DNA of 64,000 nt, taken from the NCBI RefSeq assembly GCF_024166365.1, contig NW_026060237.1:3815501-3879500 (forward strand), in the 5' to 3' direction. Within the stretch, counting starts at the first letter, position 1; the number at the start of each line of letters is the position of its first letter. This document shows, piece after piece, positions 1-10,530 of this stretch. The translations under genes and the position numbers were made by a program. Below the pieces are notes generated by a model. That model was given only the letters and a program-made list of their open reading frames with translations. It ran no database searches and was not told the origin of the DNA. The stretch comes from Elephas maximus indicus. Taxonomy: Eukaryota; Chordata; Mammalia; Proboscidea; Elephantidae.

Positions 1-2235
1 TATGAATTTCTTTATTCTATCCTTAATGTCTTCTATAATCCAGTCTTTTTTGAGCAGGGTATTGATCAGTTTCCAAGTGTTTTTTTTTATTTTCCCTGCT
101 TTTCCTGTTATTGATTTCCGCTTTTATGGCCTTATGGTCAGAGAAAATGTTTTGTAATATTTCAATGTTTTGGATTCTGCTAAGGCTGTCTTTAGGACCT
201 AATATGTGGTCTATTCTAGAGGATGTTCCATGTGCACTAGAAAAGAAAGTATACTTCGTTGCTGTTGGGTGGAATGTTCTATATATGTCTAACAGATCAA
301 GTTGATTGATCGTGGCATTTAGATCTTCCTTGTCTTTATTGAACTTCTTTCTGGATGTCCTGTCCTTCACCAAAAGTGGTGGGTTGAAGTCTCTTACTAT
401 TATTGTGGAGCTGTCTACTTCACTTTTCAATGCTGACAGAGTTTGTTTTATGTATCTTGCAGACCTGCCATTGGGCAGATAATATTTAATATGGTTATAT
501 CTTCTTGGTGTATTGTCCCTTTAATCATTATATAGTGTCCTTCCTTATCCTTTATGAGATGGATTTAACTTTAAAGCCTATTTTGTCAGAAATTAATATC
601 TCCACTTCTGCTCTTTTTTGATTGTTGTTTGCTTGATATATTTTTTTTCCATCCTTTGAGTTTTAGTTTGTATCTCTAAGGTGTGTCTCTTGTAGGCAGC
701 ATATAGACAGATGTTTTTTAATCCAGCCTGCCACTCTCTGTCTCTTTTTTGGTGCATTTAGTCCATTTTCATTCAGGGTAATTATGGATAGGTATGAATT
801 TAGTGCTATCATTTTGATGTCTTTTTTTTTTTTGTGTGTGTGCTGTTGACAGTTTTGTTTTCCCACTGAATTGTATGTGCTGAGTAGATTATATATTGTC
901 CTTTCCTCAAATTTTTGTTGTTGATTTTGTTTCGGCTGAGTCTCTATTATTTTCTTGCATTTTATTTTGATGAGTAGGGTAGTTTGTCTCCTTTATGGTT
1001 ACCTCATTATTTACACCTGTTTCTCTAAATTTAAAACTAACTTTTATTTCTTTGTATCGCCGTATCTTCTTCTCCATATGGAAGGTGTATGATTACATTT
1101 CTTAGTCCCTCTTTATTATTTTAATGTTGTCTTTTTTTTCTATAATAACATCGCTGTTACTCTGTTTTGGGCTTTTTTTTTTTTTTTTTTTTAAGAATCT
1201 TGCTTTGTTTTTTTTTTTGGATTTCCCTGTCTGCGTTGACTTCTGGTTGCTCTGCCCAGTGTTTTAGTCTTGGTTTGATATATTATTGATTTTCTAACCA
1301 AAGAACTCCCTTTAGTATTTCTTGTAGTTTTGGTTTGGTTTTTATGAATTCCCTCAACTTGTGTTTATCTGGAAATGTCTGAATTGCACCTTCATATTAA
1401 GAGGCAGTTTGCTGGGTATAGGATTCTTGGCAGGCATTTTTTTCCTTCAATTTTTTACTTACGTCATCCCATTGCCTTCTTGCCTGCATGGTTTCTGTTG
1501 AGTAGTCTGACCTGATTCTTATTGGCTCTCCTTTACACGTAACTTTTTGTTTATCCCTCGCTGCTCTTATATTTCTCTCTTTATCTTTAGTTTTGGTAAG
1601 TGTGATTATAATACATCTTGGTGGCTTTATTTTAACATCTACCTTATGTGGAGCTCGATGAGTATCTTGGATAGATATCTTCTCATCTTTCACGATATCA
1701 GGGAAGTTTTCTGCCAACAAATCTTCAACAGTTCTCTCTGTATTTTCTGTTATCCCTCCCTGTTCTGGTACTCCAGTCCTTCATAGGTTAATTTTCTTAA
1801 TTGAGACCCAAATCATTCTTAAGGTTTCTCCATTTTTTTAAATTCTTTTATCTGATTTTTTTAAATATATTAGTGCCAAGTGGTTTATCTTCGAGTTCAG
1901 AAATTCTAGCTTCTACTTGCTCAATTCTGTCCCTCTGACTTTCTATGAGTTTTCTACTTCTGTAATTTTATTGTTAATCTTCTGAATTTCTGATTGCTGT
2001 TTATTAAATTAAATTTTTCATAATATTCATGAATAATCTTTCTAATTTCTTCAGTTGCTTTATCTGTGTGTTCCTTGGCTTGTTCGGCATATTGCTTCAT
2101 TTCCTTCCTGATGTCTTGAAGGGTTCTGTGTATTAAGTTTTTCTATTCTGCATCTGCTAATTCCAGGAATGCACTTTCATCTAGAAGATCCCTGGGTTCT
2201 TTGTTTTGAGAGCCTGTTGAGGTGATCATGGTCTG
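1..2235 (-). mobile_element. LINE-1 5' half: ORF2 endonuclease start and ORF1, antisense
   Basis: Reading the minus strand from right to left gives the L1 order ORF1 then ORF2. Positions 1397-1720 encode the ORF1 C-terminal RNA-binding region (IIITLTKTKDKERNIRAARD then MQARRQWDDV). Positions 663-866 encode the start of the ORF2 endonuclease (ITLNENGLN, then CCLQETHL). Positions 23-430 encode a later endonuclease stretch with the motifs IVRDFNPPL, RIDHILGPK and FSDHKAI. The endonuclease nicks target DNA and the ORF1 protein is the RNA chaperone. Frameshifts and stops separate the pieces, so the copy is dead. ORF2 continues past the left edge of the window. The ORF1 start is probably near 2229. 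Confidence 0.9.
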
Positions 2236-3147
2236 TTTCTTTATGTGACTTGGTATTGACTGTTGCCTCCGAGCCTCGTATAAGTTTTTGTATTAGTTTA
2301 TCCTTGCTTACTGTGTCATAGCTTCTTGCTTTGTTTTGTTTTGATATACCCCTAGGTGTTCCTCGAGTGAGCTAGCTTGATTATTTTCACCTTTGGAGCT
2401 CTGAAATCTGGTCCCCAGCTGGCTAGGGCTGTTATCAGGTATTTCAGTCTAGCAGTCCATTCAGTTTTCTTGTATGAATTCAGCTCAGGTTTCCAGGTAG
2501 GTGATCATCAAGAGTGTGGTACAAACTCTGTCCTACTATCTTAGAGGGGTAGGGGTGATTGGCATATATAACGGTACTTGACTGCAGCAGGGGGTCATGC
2601 TCTGAACAAGGTGAGGGGGCTGAGAACCGACCCCCGAGTGTCTCCAAGGAACACACATCCGTGTTCCCTAGAGAATGCACGTGGGTGAATTCCGTAGATG
2701 GACCGTGGGTACCTAAAGTTTTTGCTTGTAAGTACTGGGAGGTACCAGTCATCTTTGGACCTCTGTCGCAGGTGGCTGAGTGACATCAGTGGAGCTACCA
2801 GCCCTTAGGCCTGTCATGTCAGTAGCTGAGGACCTTGTTTAATAGGGAAAGCAATGTCAAACATCAAACACCCACATCTGCACTGTGCAGCTGAAATGGT
2901 TGGAGTCTGCCGACAAGGGTGTATTCTCCCGAAATACGCCCACACAGGTCCATGCAGAAGGGAAAGTTGCTCAAGGTCCGCGGACAGTTTATGCCTGGAC
3001 AGGAGCCGCTTCTGTCCTCAACTCCCGTGGTTAGTGGAGCTAGCAAATTATGTTTTCCCCCAAATGCATTTTTTTTCCTTTGCTGAGGCCAAGAGGATTG
3101 CTCTAGGTGCTCAACAATGTCTATTTCTGGCCCAGGGAATTCAGCCA
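2236..3147 (-). mobile_element. Probable LINE-1 5' UTR/promoter region
   Basis: This stretch lies directly upstream, on the minus strand, of the L1 ORF1 start. It is richer in GC than the surrounding DNA, as L1 5' UTRs usually are. Open frames here (for example 2854-3240 on the plus strand) have no recognisable protein similarity. The assignment is positional inference; a separate inserted element is possible. The region ends where a sense-strand L1 3' UTR begins. Confidence 0.5.
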
Positions 3148-3535
3148 CTGAAGACTAGAAGAATCCCAGCTGTCATGGTCCCCAAACCTTCTGTTGGCCC
3201 AGGACAGGAACCATTCCCTAAGACAACTCATCAGACGTAGGAGGGACTGGACAATGGGTTGGAGAGAGATACTGACAAAGAGTGAGCTACTTGTATCAGG
3301 TGGACACTTGAGACTGTGTTGGCATATCCTGTCTGGAGGGAAGATATGAGGGCAGAGAGGGTTAGAAACTGGCAAAATCTTCACAAAAGGAGAGACTGGA
3401 AGGAGGGAGCAGGCTGACTCATTAATGGGAGAGTAAATGGGACTTTGGAGTAAGGTGTATATAAGCTTGTATGTGACAGACTGACTTGATTTGTAAACTT
3501 TCACTTAAAGCACAATAAAAATTATTTAAAAAAAA
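3148..3535 (+). mobile_element. 5'-truncated LINE-1 3' UTR with A-rich tail
   Basis: The stretch matches, in opposite orientation, the block at about 21171-21610, including the shared landmarks caatgggttggagagaga, gtatcaggtggacacttg and aaagtttacaagtcaagt (seen here as its complement). It ends in an AATAAA-like signal followed by an A-run at about 3514-3535, as expected for a retrotransposed 3' end. Confidence 0.8.
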
Positions 3536-6185
3536 GAAAGAGTGAAAGAAAGTCCTGCCAATACAACTGTCATTCCACAGTCACTGTGGACCTACCCAAA
3601 GTTATGGTTCCCTGAGGAGGAACATCAGAGTCTAAAAGCTTCAGAAAAGGTATACACTTCACTAAAATATTCCATCCAGTTCCTGAACAAATAAACAATT
3701 AACAATAACAAGACACCAAGGAACAGACAGTATCCAGAGTTTCTACAACGTATTATCTAAAATGTCTAGTTCCTCCTCAAAGAAAAAAAGAAAGAAAACC
3801 ATGAGACATGTAAAGGAACATGGAAGTATGACCTGCATATCAGCAATGATGCAAGCAAAATAACTGCCTGTGAGACCAACAAAAAGTTGAGTGTAACAGA
3901 GAACAATTTCACAGAACTACCTTCTTTGAACAGTCAAAGAAAGGTATGATGAGAATGCCATGTCAATGAAGAATATTAATGAAAAGATATAAATTACTTT
4001 TTTAAAATGGAAATTACACAGTTGCAATGGGTATAATTTGCCAGTAACCAGAAAATTTAAATTTAGATGGACAGAAGTTATGGAATTTGAAGCACAGTGT
4101 CTAAAGAATGAAGGCAAATGAACCGGGCCTCAGAAAAGTATGAGGTGCCAATAAGGACACCACTGAATGGGTTATGAGAATAATGTAAGGAGAGTAGTGA
4201 GAAGAGGGAGGGAGGGAGTGATAATAGGAGAGAAGGAGGGAGGAAGTAAGGAATTAAAAGACATAATTTCTATAATGTTCAGAAAAGTATTTAAAAAAAT
4301 AACCTGTACATCTAGGAAGCTCTAATATTTTCCCAGAGGTAAAACACAGGGATCTACGAATAAATATATCATAGTAAAAATGCTAAAAGCTAAATACAAG
4401 CTGAAAATCTCTAAAGCAGCAAGAAAAATACATCATTGACAACAGAAACACAGTAAGATTAAAAGATGATCTCTAAGCAGAAAGACACGAGGGTAGAAGG
4501 CAGAGGGACAGAATCTGCCAAGTTATCAAAGGAGACAAAAATGTCAACCAAGGACCTTTTATGCGGTAAAGGTATAATTAAAAGAATTATTGCCAATTAA
4601 AAAAAATCCAGTTAAAGAAAGATCAAGAGAATTTTTCTCCAGCTTATCTCTCATGAGAAAGACTAAAAGAGTAACTCAATACAAAGATCACTTTAAAAAT
4701 GCATATTTAAAAAATGCATGTGCAACCTTCTTAATCCTCTTCTTTTAAAACAAATCATATGAAATGATATGTGTTGTTGAATCTATGCTATATACAAAAT
4801 TAATACATGTGTAATATATGGACGAGGGCAACACAAAGGAAGTGAGTAGGGAAAAGATTATAACTGCTAAAAAATGAGGTTAGATATGAAGTATAATTAT
4901 ATGAGTATATTTATAACAATAACAATGCATGTATGTACACACATGTAATATACATATGCATGCATAAATTATATATAATAAGTAGAATTAAGATATAAAA
5001 CCATTTTGTTGTAGTTCCTCTGAAATGACTCTTTTGATTCCTATATTATTTAAGGAAAACTGTAAAAACTATTATCATCCACATGGTATTAGACTTGCAC
5101 TATGTTCAGATGTAATGGGTGACAATAACAACATACCCAAAAGATGGACAACTGTATAGTACTAAAACTAAATTAGTATTAAGGTACAATGAATGTTTTC
5201 TAAGCTTAAGGTGTTAACATAATTTGAAGGGAACCTGCAAAGAAGGAAAATGAAAAAATGCAGAAAAAAGTTAGAACAAAATTAAAAATTTGCACAGCGA
5301 TAAAGTCAGTAAAACACCAAGAGATGAGGCAAAGTTAAGGTCTTTGAAAAGCACCACCTTAGAGAACACTTTCTGTCTCATTCTATGAGTCTAACATTAC
5401 ATTGACATCAAAGCTAGAAAAATACGCCAGTAGGGAAACAACAAAACAACTACAGAGAAACACATTTTATGGATATGCCTGCAAAAATCCTGAAGAGAAT
5501 GCTAGCAAAATCCAGCAGATAATTACAGGATTATATTCCACGTTCAGAAAGAAGGTATTCCCATCATACAAGTTGGCTGAATATATAAAAATTCATACAC
5601 ATAATACAGCACATTGAGAGAATGAAGAGCAAATTTACATCATCTCATTGCAGAAGCAAACTGGACACAACCCAACAGCCTTTCGTGATGAAAACCCTCT
5701 AACAAGAAATAGAAGGATGCTTAACGTCAAAAGGAAATTTATTAAAAACCCCAAACTAGCATCACATTCAATAGAGAAATACTAGAAGCACCCCACTACT
5801 GCCAAGAACAAAAGTAGAATGCCTGCTTTTGCCATTTGTATTCAACAGTACGTCCAGAGCTCTAGCCAGAGAAATTTAGCAAGATACAGATGGCATCAAA
5901 TCAGAAGTGAAAAAGTAAAACTATCTCCTTCCACATATAACATAAACTTACAATAAAAACAATTCTATAAAATCCATAAAAAAAGAAAAACAACAAAACC
6001 ATCAGAGACAGTAAATAAGTTAAAGTTGTAGGACACAGTATCAAAATGAACTAAGTCCAGTGTATTTCTTTGCACCAGAAATATACATTCTGAAAGGAAA
6101 TCATTAAAACATTTGCACTTAAAACTGATTCAAAGTTTAGTACAAAGTAACTTTATATTTACATAAGCATAAAACAAACTGGTCA
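3536..6185 (+). mobile_element. Ancient LINE-1/HAL1-like relic, sense strand
   Basis: The stretch is A-rich and heavily mutated. At about 4390-4700 it resembles the end of an L1-type ORF1: a run of small-residue and lysine codons, then a block near 4545 equivalent to the 'tatatccagcaaa' region. At 5400-5950 it resembles the ORF2 reverse-transcriptase region, including a phrase like 'LLPFVFNS...EL' in broken frames. No frame is open over a meaningful length. It could be a HAL1 relic followed by an L1 relic; I cannot separate them by eye. Confidence 0.55.
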
Positions 6186-6261
6186 CTAATTTACTAGCAA
6201 TGTCTTTCTCTATAGTCTTGGGCTTTTCTTTGTGTATCAGTTTTTGATTAGCGGCTCAACC
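6186..6261 (-). mobile_element. Short LINE-1 ORF2 fragment (left copy)
   Basis: The sequence gtcttgggcttttctttgtg followed by cagtttttgattag is an antisense L1 ORF2 piece. Almost the same 50 bases recur at 6685-6740, on the other side of the 6262-6628 block. Confidence 0.6.
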
Positions 6262-6628
6262 TCCATTTACTTGAGTTCTCTCACTTTTGTGCATCATTTG
6301 GGACTATAGTTTCTGTTAGTTATTTACCCAGACTCAAACACACGGGTACACCTTGTGTTTGTATCATGGCAAAGAGCATTGCTGGCCCTCCTGGCTGGAG
6401 TTACTGGATCAGCAGACATGGATGTACAAGATGGTTCTCTCAAAATGGATCAAACATTTGTTATCTATAACATCATCCACCCATGCCCAGGAAAAGCTTA
6501 TGTTGGATTCAGTTGCGTATGGGGTGAATGTACCAGAGTTAGACTCGACACCCCACCCCCAGCTCCTGTGTATTAGAATGAAACAGTAGATTGCCCCAAG
6601 AGACCTGCAGAAATAAGGAGTTTCATTT
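6262..6628 (+). repeat. Dispersed ~370-bp repeat, copy 1
   Basis: This block is about 90% identical by eye to 48126-48495 in the same orientation. Shared landmarks are tacttgagttctctcac, catggcaaagagcattgct, ggatcagcagacatggatgt and cagtagattgccccaaga. Both copies keep a 73-codon open frame (6355-6576 here) starting MFVSWQRALLAL. I do not recognise the family. Strand is arbitrary, chosen as the strand with the open frame. It sits between two pieces of an antisense L1. Confidence 0.7.
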
Positions 6629-6745
6629 TAGAAGGATTTGTGCTAATTCTTTAAATGTTTGGTAGAATCCATCTGTGAAGCCATATGGTCTTGGGCTTTT
6701 CTTTGTGGATCAGTTTTTGATTAGTGACTCAATCTCCACTTTTCA
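6629..6745 (-). mobile_element. Short LINE-1 ORF2 fragment (right copy)
   Basis: Antisense L1 ORF2 sequence: 'ttctttaaatgtttggtaga' followed by 'gccatatggtcttgggcttt' is a well-known ORF2 stretch. Its last 50 bases repeat those left of the 370-bp block. Confidence 0.65.
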
Positions 6746-7865
6746 TGTTGTTACCAATAGATGGCTTCGTGTCCCTTCCACCTCAGGGCAACTCCATGCA
6801 GAATGGAATGAAATTCTCTCCTGTTCATCACCTGTTCTCTCCAGTGCCTCTCCTGCTTCCTTCCTCCCTCAGGTGTTACTTTCGGGAATTAATGCACAGG
6901 TCCTCACTGATGATCTGATAGTAGAAACAGGACAGATTATGCCAGGTTCAGCCCTCATTTCCAAAGCAGTAGGAACATACCAAAGCCATTTCTGATCCTA
7001 CCTACAGCAGCCCACCTCAGCAATCCTGTTATACACTGAGAAGTTCAGACCAGAAAACCAGTAGAAGAAGCGAAGGCTGCTGTCATGATGCCTGCAGCTC
7101 TGAGCCTCATGTTCACAGTCCTGGAACTACTGGGTTAGAGTTGAATGAGATGGTATACACCTTGGAGAAAAAGGAGAATGTAGGAAAGGGGCTGGGTCAT
7201 ACTAACACTCTCCCCTACCCATCCAGGAAACCACTTCTTACCAGTGATGTTAAGGTCATATTCTTTGTTGATGACTTCATTTCCGAAAATAGAGGTTGCT
7301 CTGAAAAAGAAATGTGGCTTTTGCATTGGTTATTAGGATGGATGAGCTTTTCCACATGGGAGAAAGGAGTAGGTGAGAACAGCAAAAACATCTTTTTAGG
7401 TGACCTGCCTTTCAGGGAGTCCTGCCCCTGTCTGTTTTCATGAATGAATCCTTTCCCACTCCCCTCCCCCACCTGACCTCTGTCCTGACCTCCAGATTGA
7501 TCATGTAGCTGAGCATGTCTTCCTCTTTCTCACTGATCACTGGGTGGTTCATAATCTGCATGGGGTCAAGCGGCTTTCAGAGGCCAGGCAGAGAAGGGCT
7601 AGCAGCAGTAAAAGCTCACCTGGCCAGCAACCAATGGCTGGGATAGATAGTCTCCCACACCTCCTACCATTGTCACCTCCACCCCTACTACCCCTCAACC
7701 ATGGTTCTTCCTCACATGTCCCTTGGGGCATTGAAGTTGGCCTTTGTGCTCATCTGAGTTTCTTAAATGTGCGTATTCATTTCTTCCTTAAAATGTTATG
7801 TTTTTGGTCATTAGTTCTTCAAGTTTTCTTTTGTTCCTATTTTTGTTTTCTTTTGTTCCTGTTTT
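6746..7865. other. Low-repeat interval, no confirmed gene
   Basis: About 1.1 kb with no SINE or LINE signature that I can see and a more balanced base composition. Two minus-strand segments are bounded by splice-like dinucleotides and stay open: 7242-7300 and 7490-7555 (see findings). I recognise no protein family, so no gene is called. Confidence 0.4.
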
Positions 7866-7895
7866 GGTATACTTGATGACGATCCATAGGACGTT

Positions 7896-8103
7896 TAAAC
7901 AAACAAGCAAAAAATACTTGCCATCAAGTTAATTTCTACTCATTCTGAATGTTTAGGACAGAGTATAACATCCCCATAGGGTTTCCAAAGATGTAAATCT
8001 TTATGGGAGCAGACTGCAATCCTACTCTTGCAGAGCAGATGGTGGGTTCAAAGTACAGACCGCCCACTCTTTGGCCAAACCCATAGCCACTGCATTGCAT
8101 TCT
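7896..8103 (-). mobile_element. AfroSINE
   Basis: tRNA-derived SINE in reverse. The block 'ccccatagggtttccaaaga' is followed by the complement of the B box (gggttcaaa) at about 8043. Confidence 0.85.
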
Positions 8104-8636
8104 TCCTGCTTACTTTAACTTTTTTTACTATGAGTGGAAAATTTTAATTTTCTGTCATTAAAAATGTATTGATTCCTTTTTCTGCCTGCTCAATCTTCTG
8201 TTGAGACTCCCTGTTAAATTTTTCACTTTAGTAATTTTACTTTTTACTTCCAAAAAGCTCCCTTTTTGTATCTTCTGTCACTTTACTAGTATTTTCATTT
8301 TATAGAATCACAGATTTTTTTTCTCTCTTTAGTTCTTCATCCATATTTGCCTTTCATTCTCTGGGCATATTTAAGAGTTCCTTTATTTTTCTAGTAAGTT
8401 CAATACCTGTATTTACTCAGAGTTCTATCAATTTTTCCACTGTGAATTAGCATTCTTCCCTATTGTTTTTGTTCTTATGTGTTCCTTTGATATTGCTGAG
8501 TTTGAGCACTTTTAGTGTTAGCTCTGGGAAACAGAGTCTTTACGCTTCTATGCATTTGCCCTACTTGCTGTTCAGAGTTGCTTTATTCTTTCATTCTGTA
8601 ACTTCTCCAAGCCTTTTTTTATCTTTTCATGTCATT
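8104..8636 (-). mobile_element. LINE-1 ORF1 N-terminal/5' region fragment
   Basis: T-rich antisense sequence resembling the coiled-coil part of L1 ORF1 (for example ttgattcctttttctgcctg and ttttacttccaaaaagctcc). It parallels the arrangement at about 16.1-16.5 kb. No open frame of note. Confidence 0.55.
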
Positions 8637-9049
8637 ATGTTGCTGTTGAGAATATACACAGCAAAGTATACAGCAATTCAATAGTTTCTACATGTACAAT
8701 TCAGAAGCATTGCTGCCAAGTGGATTCCAATTCACAGCAACCCTATCGAACCGAGAATGACTGCCCTACAGGGTTTCCAAAGATGTTATCTTTATGGAAG
8801 CAGAGTGCCACATCTTTCTCTTGTGGAGCTGCTAGTAGGCTTGGACCACCAACCTTACAGTTATCAGCTGAGTGCTAAATGATTGAGACGCCTTAGTTCT
8901 TATATACAATTTAGTGACATTGATTACATTCAAGTCGTGCAACCATTCACCCTCATTTTCTGGCTTTTCCTCCCCCATTTACACAAACTCACTCTTCCCT
9001 AATTTTCCTATCTATTCTTTCAAGTTACTGTTGTCAGTTTGGTCCCGTA
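8637..9049 (-). repeat. ~400-bp A-tailed interspersed repeat, copy 1 (SINE inside)
   Basis: Reverse complement of the units at 25200-25612 and 25613-26080. Shared landmarks are gagaatatacacagcaaa, gtgcaaccattcaccctcat and 'gttactgttgtcagtttg'. An AfroSINE at 8708-8903 splits it. The 3' end 'tattctcaacaac' followed by an A-rich tail in the other copies suggests the 3' end of a non-LTR element. Family not assigned. Confidence 0.65.
8708..8903 (-). mobile_element. AfroSINE inside the ~400-bp repeat
   Basis: The block 'tacagggtttccaaagatgt' is followed by the reversed tRNA-like head ending at 'agacgccttag'. Host sequence resumes on both sides. Confidence 0.85.
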
Positions 9050-10340
9050 TGTTGTTGTTGTTGTTAGGTACACTTAAATCAGCTCCCACCCGAAGTGACC
9101 CCATGTACAACAAAACTGGTCTTCGGTCACTAGTGTTCAATGCATCATCTCTACTCTTCAGATGATCTCCAAGTTCAGGTGGGACACACTCAAGGTCATA
9201 TTTTGGCTCTCGTGGACTTGTTCTGATTTTCTTCAGCTTCAGCTTGAACTTGCATATAAGCAATTGATGGTCTGCTCCACAGTCGGCCCCTGGTCTTGTT
9301 CTGATGGATGATATTGAGCTTTTCCATCATCTCTTTCCACACATGTAGTCAATTTGATTTCTGTGTGTTCCGTCTGGTGAGGACCATGTGTATAGTCACC
9401 ATTTATGTTGGTGAAAGAAGGTGTTTTTAATGAAGAAGTCATCAGTCTTGCAAAATTCTATCATTCGATCTCTGGCATTGTTTGTATCACCAAGGCCACA
9501 TTTTCCAACTACTGATCCTTCTTCTTTGTTTCCAACTTTCACATTCTAGTTACCAGTAATTATCAATGCATCTTGATTGCATGTTCAATCAATTTCAGAC
9601 TGCTGCAGCTGATAAAAATCTACTGTTTCTTCAACTTTGACCCTAGTGGTTGGTGGCATATTAACTGGTCTTCCTTGTAGGTGTATGGATATTATCCCAT
9701 CACTGACAGTGTTGCACTTCAGGAACAGATCTTGAAATGTTCTTTTCGACGATCAATACAACACCATTCCTCTTCAAGTTGTCATTCCCTGAATAGTAGG
9801 CTATAAGGTTGTCTCATTCAAAATGGCCAATACCAGTCCATTTCAGCTCACTAATGCCTAGGATATTGATGTTTATGCATTCCATTTCATTTTTGACAAT
9901 TTCCAATTTTCCTAGATTCATACTTGTACATTCCAAGTTCTGATTATTAATGGATGTGTGCAGCTGTTTCTTCTCATTTTGAGTTGTGCCACATCAGCAA
10001 ATGAAGGTCCCAAAAGCTTTACTCCTTCCACAACATTAAGGTCGACTCGACTTTGTGGAGTCAGCTCTTCCCCAGTCATCTTTTGAGTGCCTTCCAACCT
10101 GGGGGGCTCATCTTCCAGCACTATATCAGACAATGTTCCATTGCTATTCATAAGGTTTTCACTGGCTACTCTTTTTTAGAAGTAGACTGCTGGGTTCTTC
10201 TTCCAAGTCTGTCTTAGTCTGGAAGCTCAGCTGAAATCTGTCCTCCATGGGTGACCCTGCTGGTGTCTGACTACCGGTGGCATAGCTTCCAGCATCACAG
10301 CAACATGGAAACCCCCATAGTACAAAAACCTAGAGTACAA
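9050..10340 (-). mobile_element. RTE/BovB-type LINE, 5' UTR and endonuclease half, antisense
   Basis: Apart from its first 70 bases, which look like the GTT-repeat 3' tail, this tracks the near-complete element at 38320-39540 base for base with moderate divergence. Reading the minus strand it runs from a 5' UTR (about 10150-10340) through the apurinic-type endonuclease (about 9300-10000). The reverse-transcriptase half is missing between 9118 and the tail. Several stops break the frame. Confidence 0.85.
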
Positions 10341-10387
10341 AAACCAAAAGCAAAGAACATACTCACCATTTCTCAAGCTGAAAGAAC

Positions 10388-10530
10388 TGAAATGGATTAA
10401 CTCAGTGGCTGCAACAATGGGTACAAGCGCAGCAACAATCATGAGGATGGCACAGAACTGAGAAGTGTTTCGGTCTATAACGTGTAAGTTATCTATGAGT
10501 CAGTATTAACTCGACGTGCCTAACAACAAG
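10388..10530 (+). mobile_element. RTE LINE 3' tail fragment
   Basis: The stretch runs from 'gtggctgcaacaatgg' to 'gacgtgcctaacaacaa', which is the standard 3' end of the RTE elements in this window. Confidence 0.75.

Noticed and set aside
2854-3240. 128-codon plus-strand frame, and overlapping minus frames
   Set aside because: They lie in the probable L1 5' UTR and show no family features.
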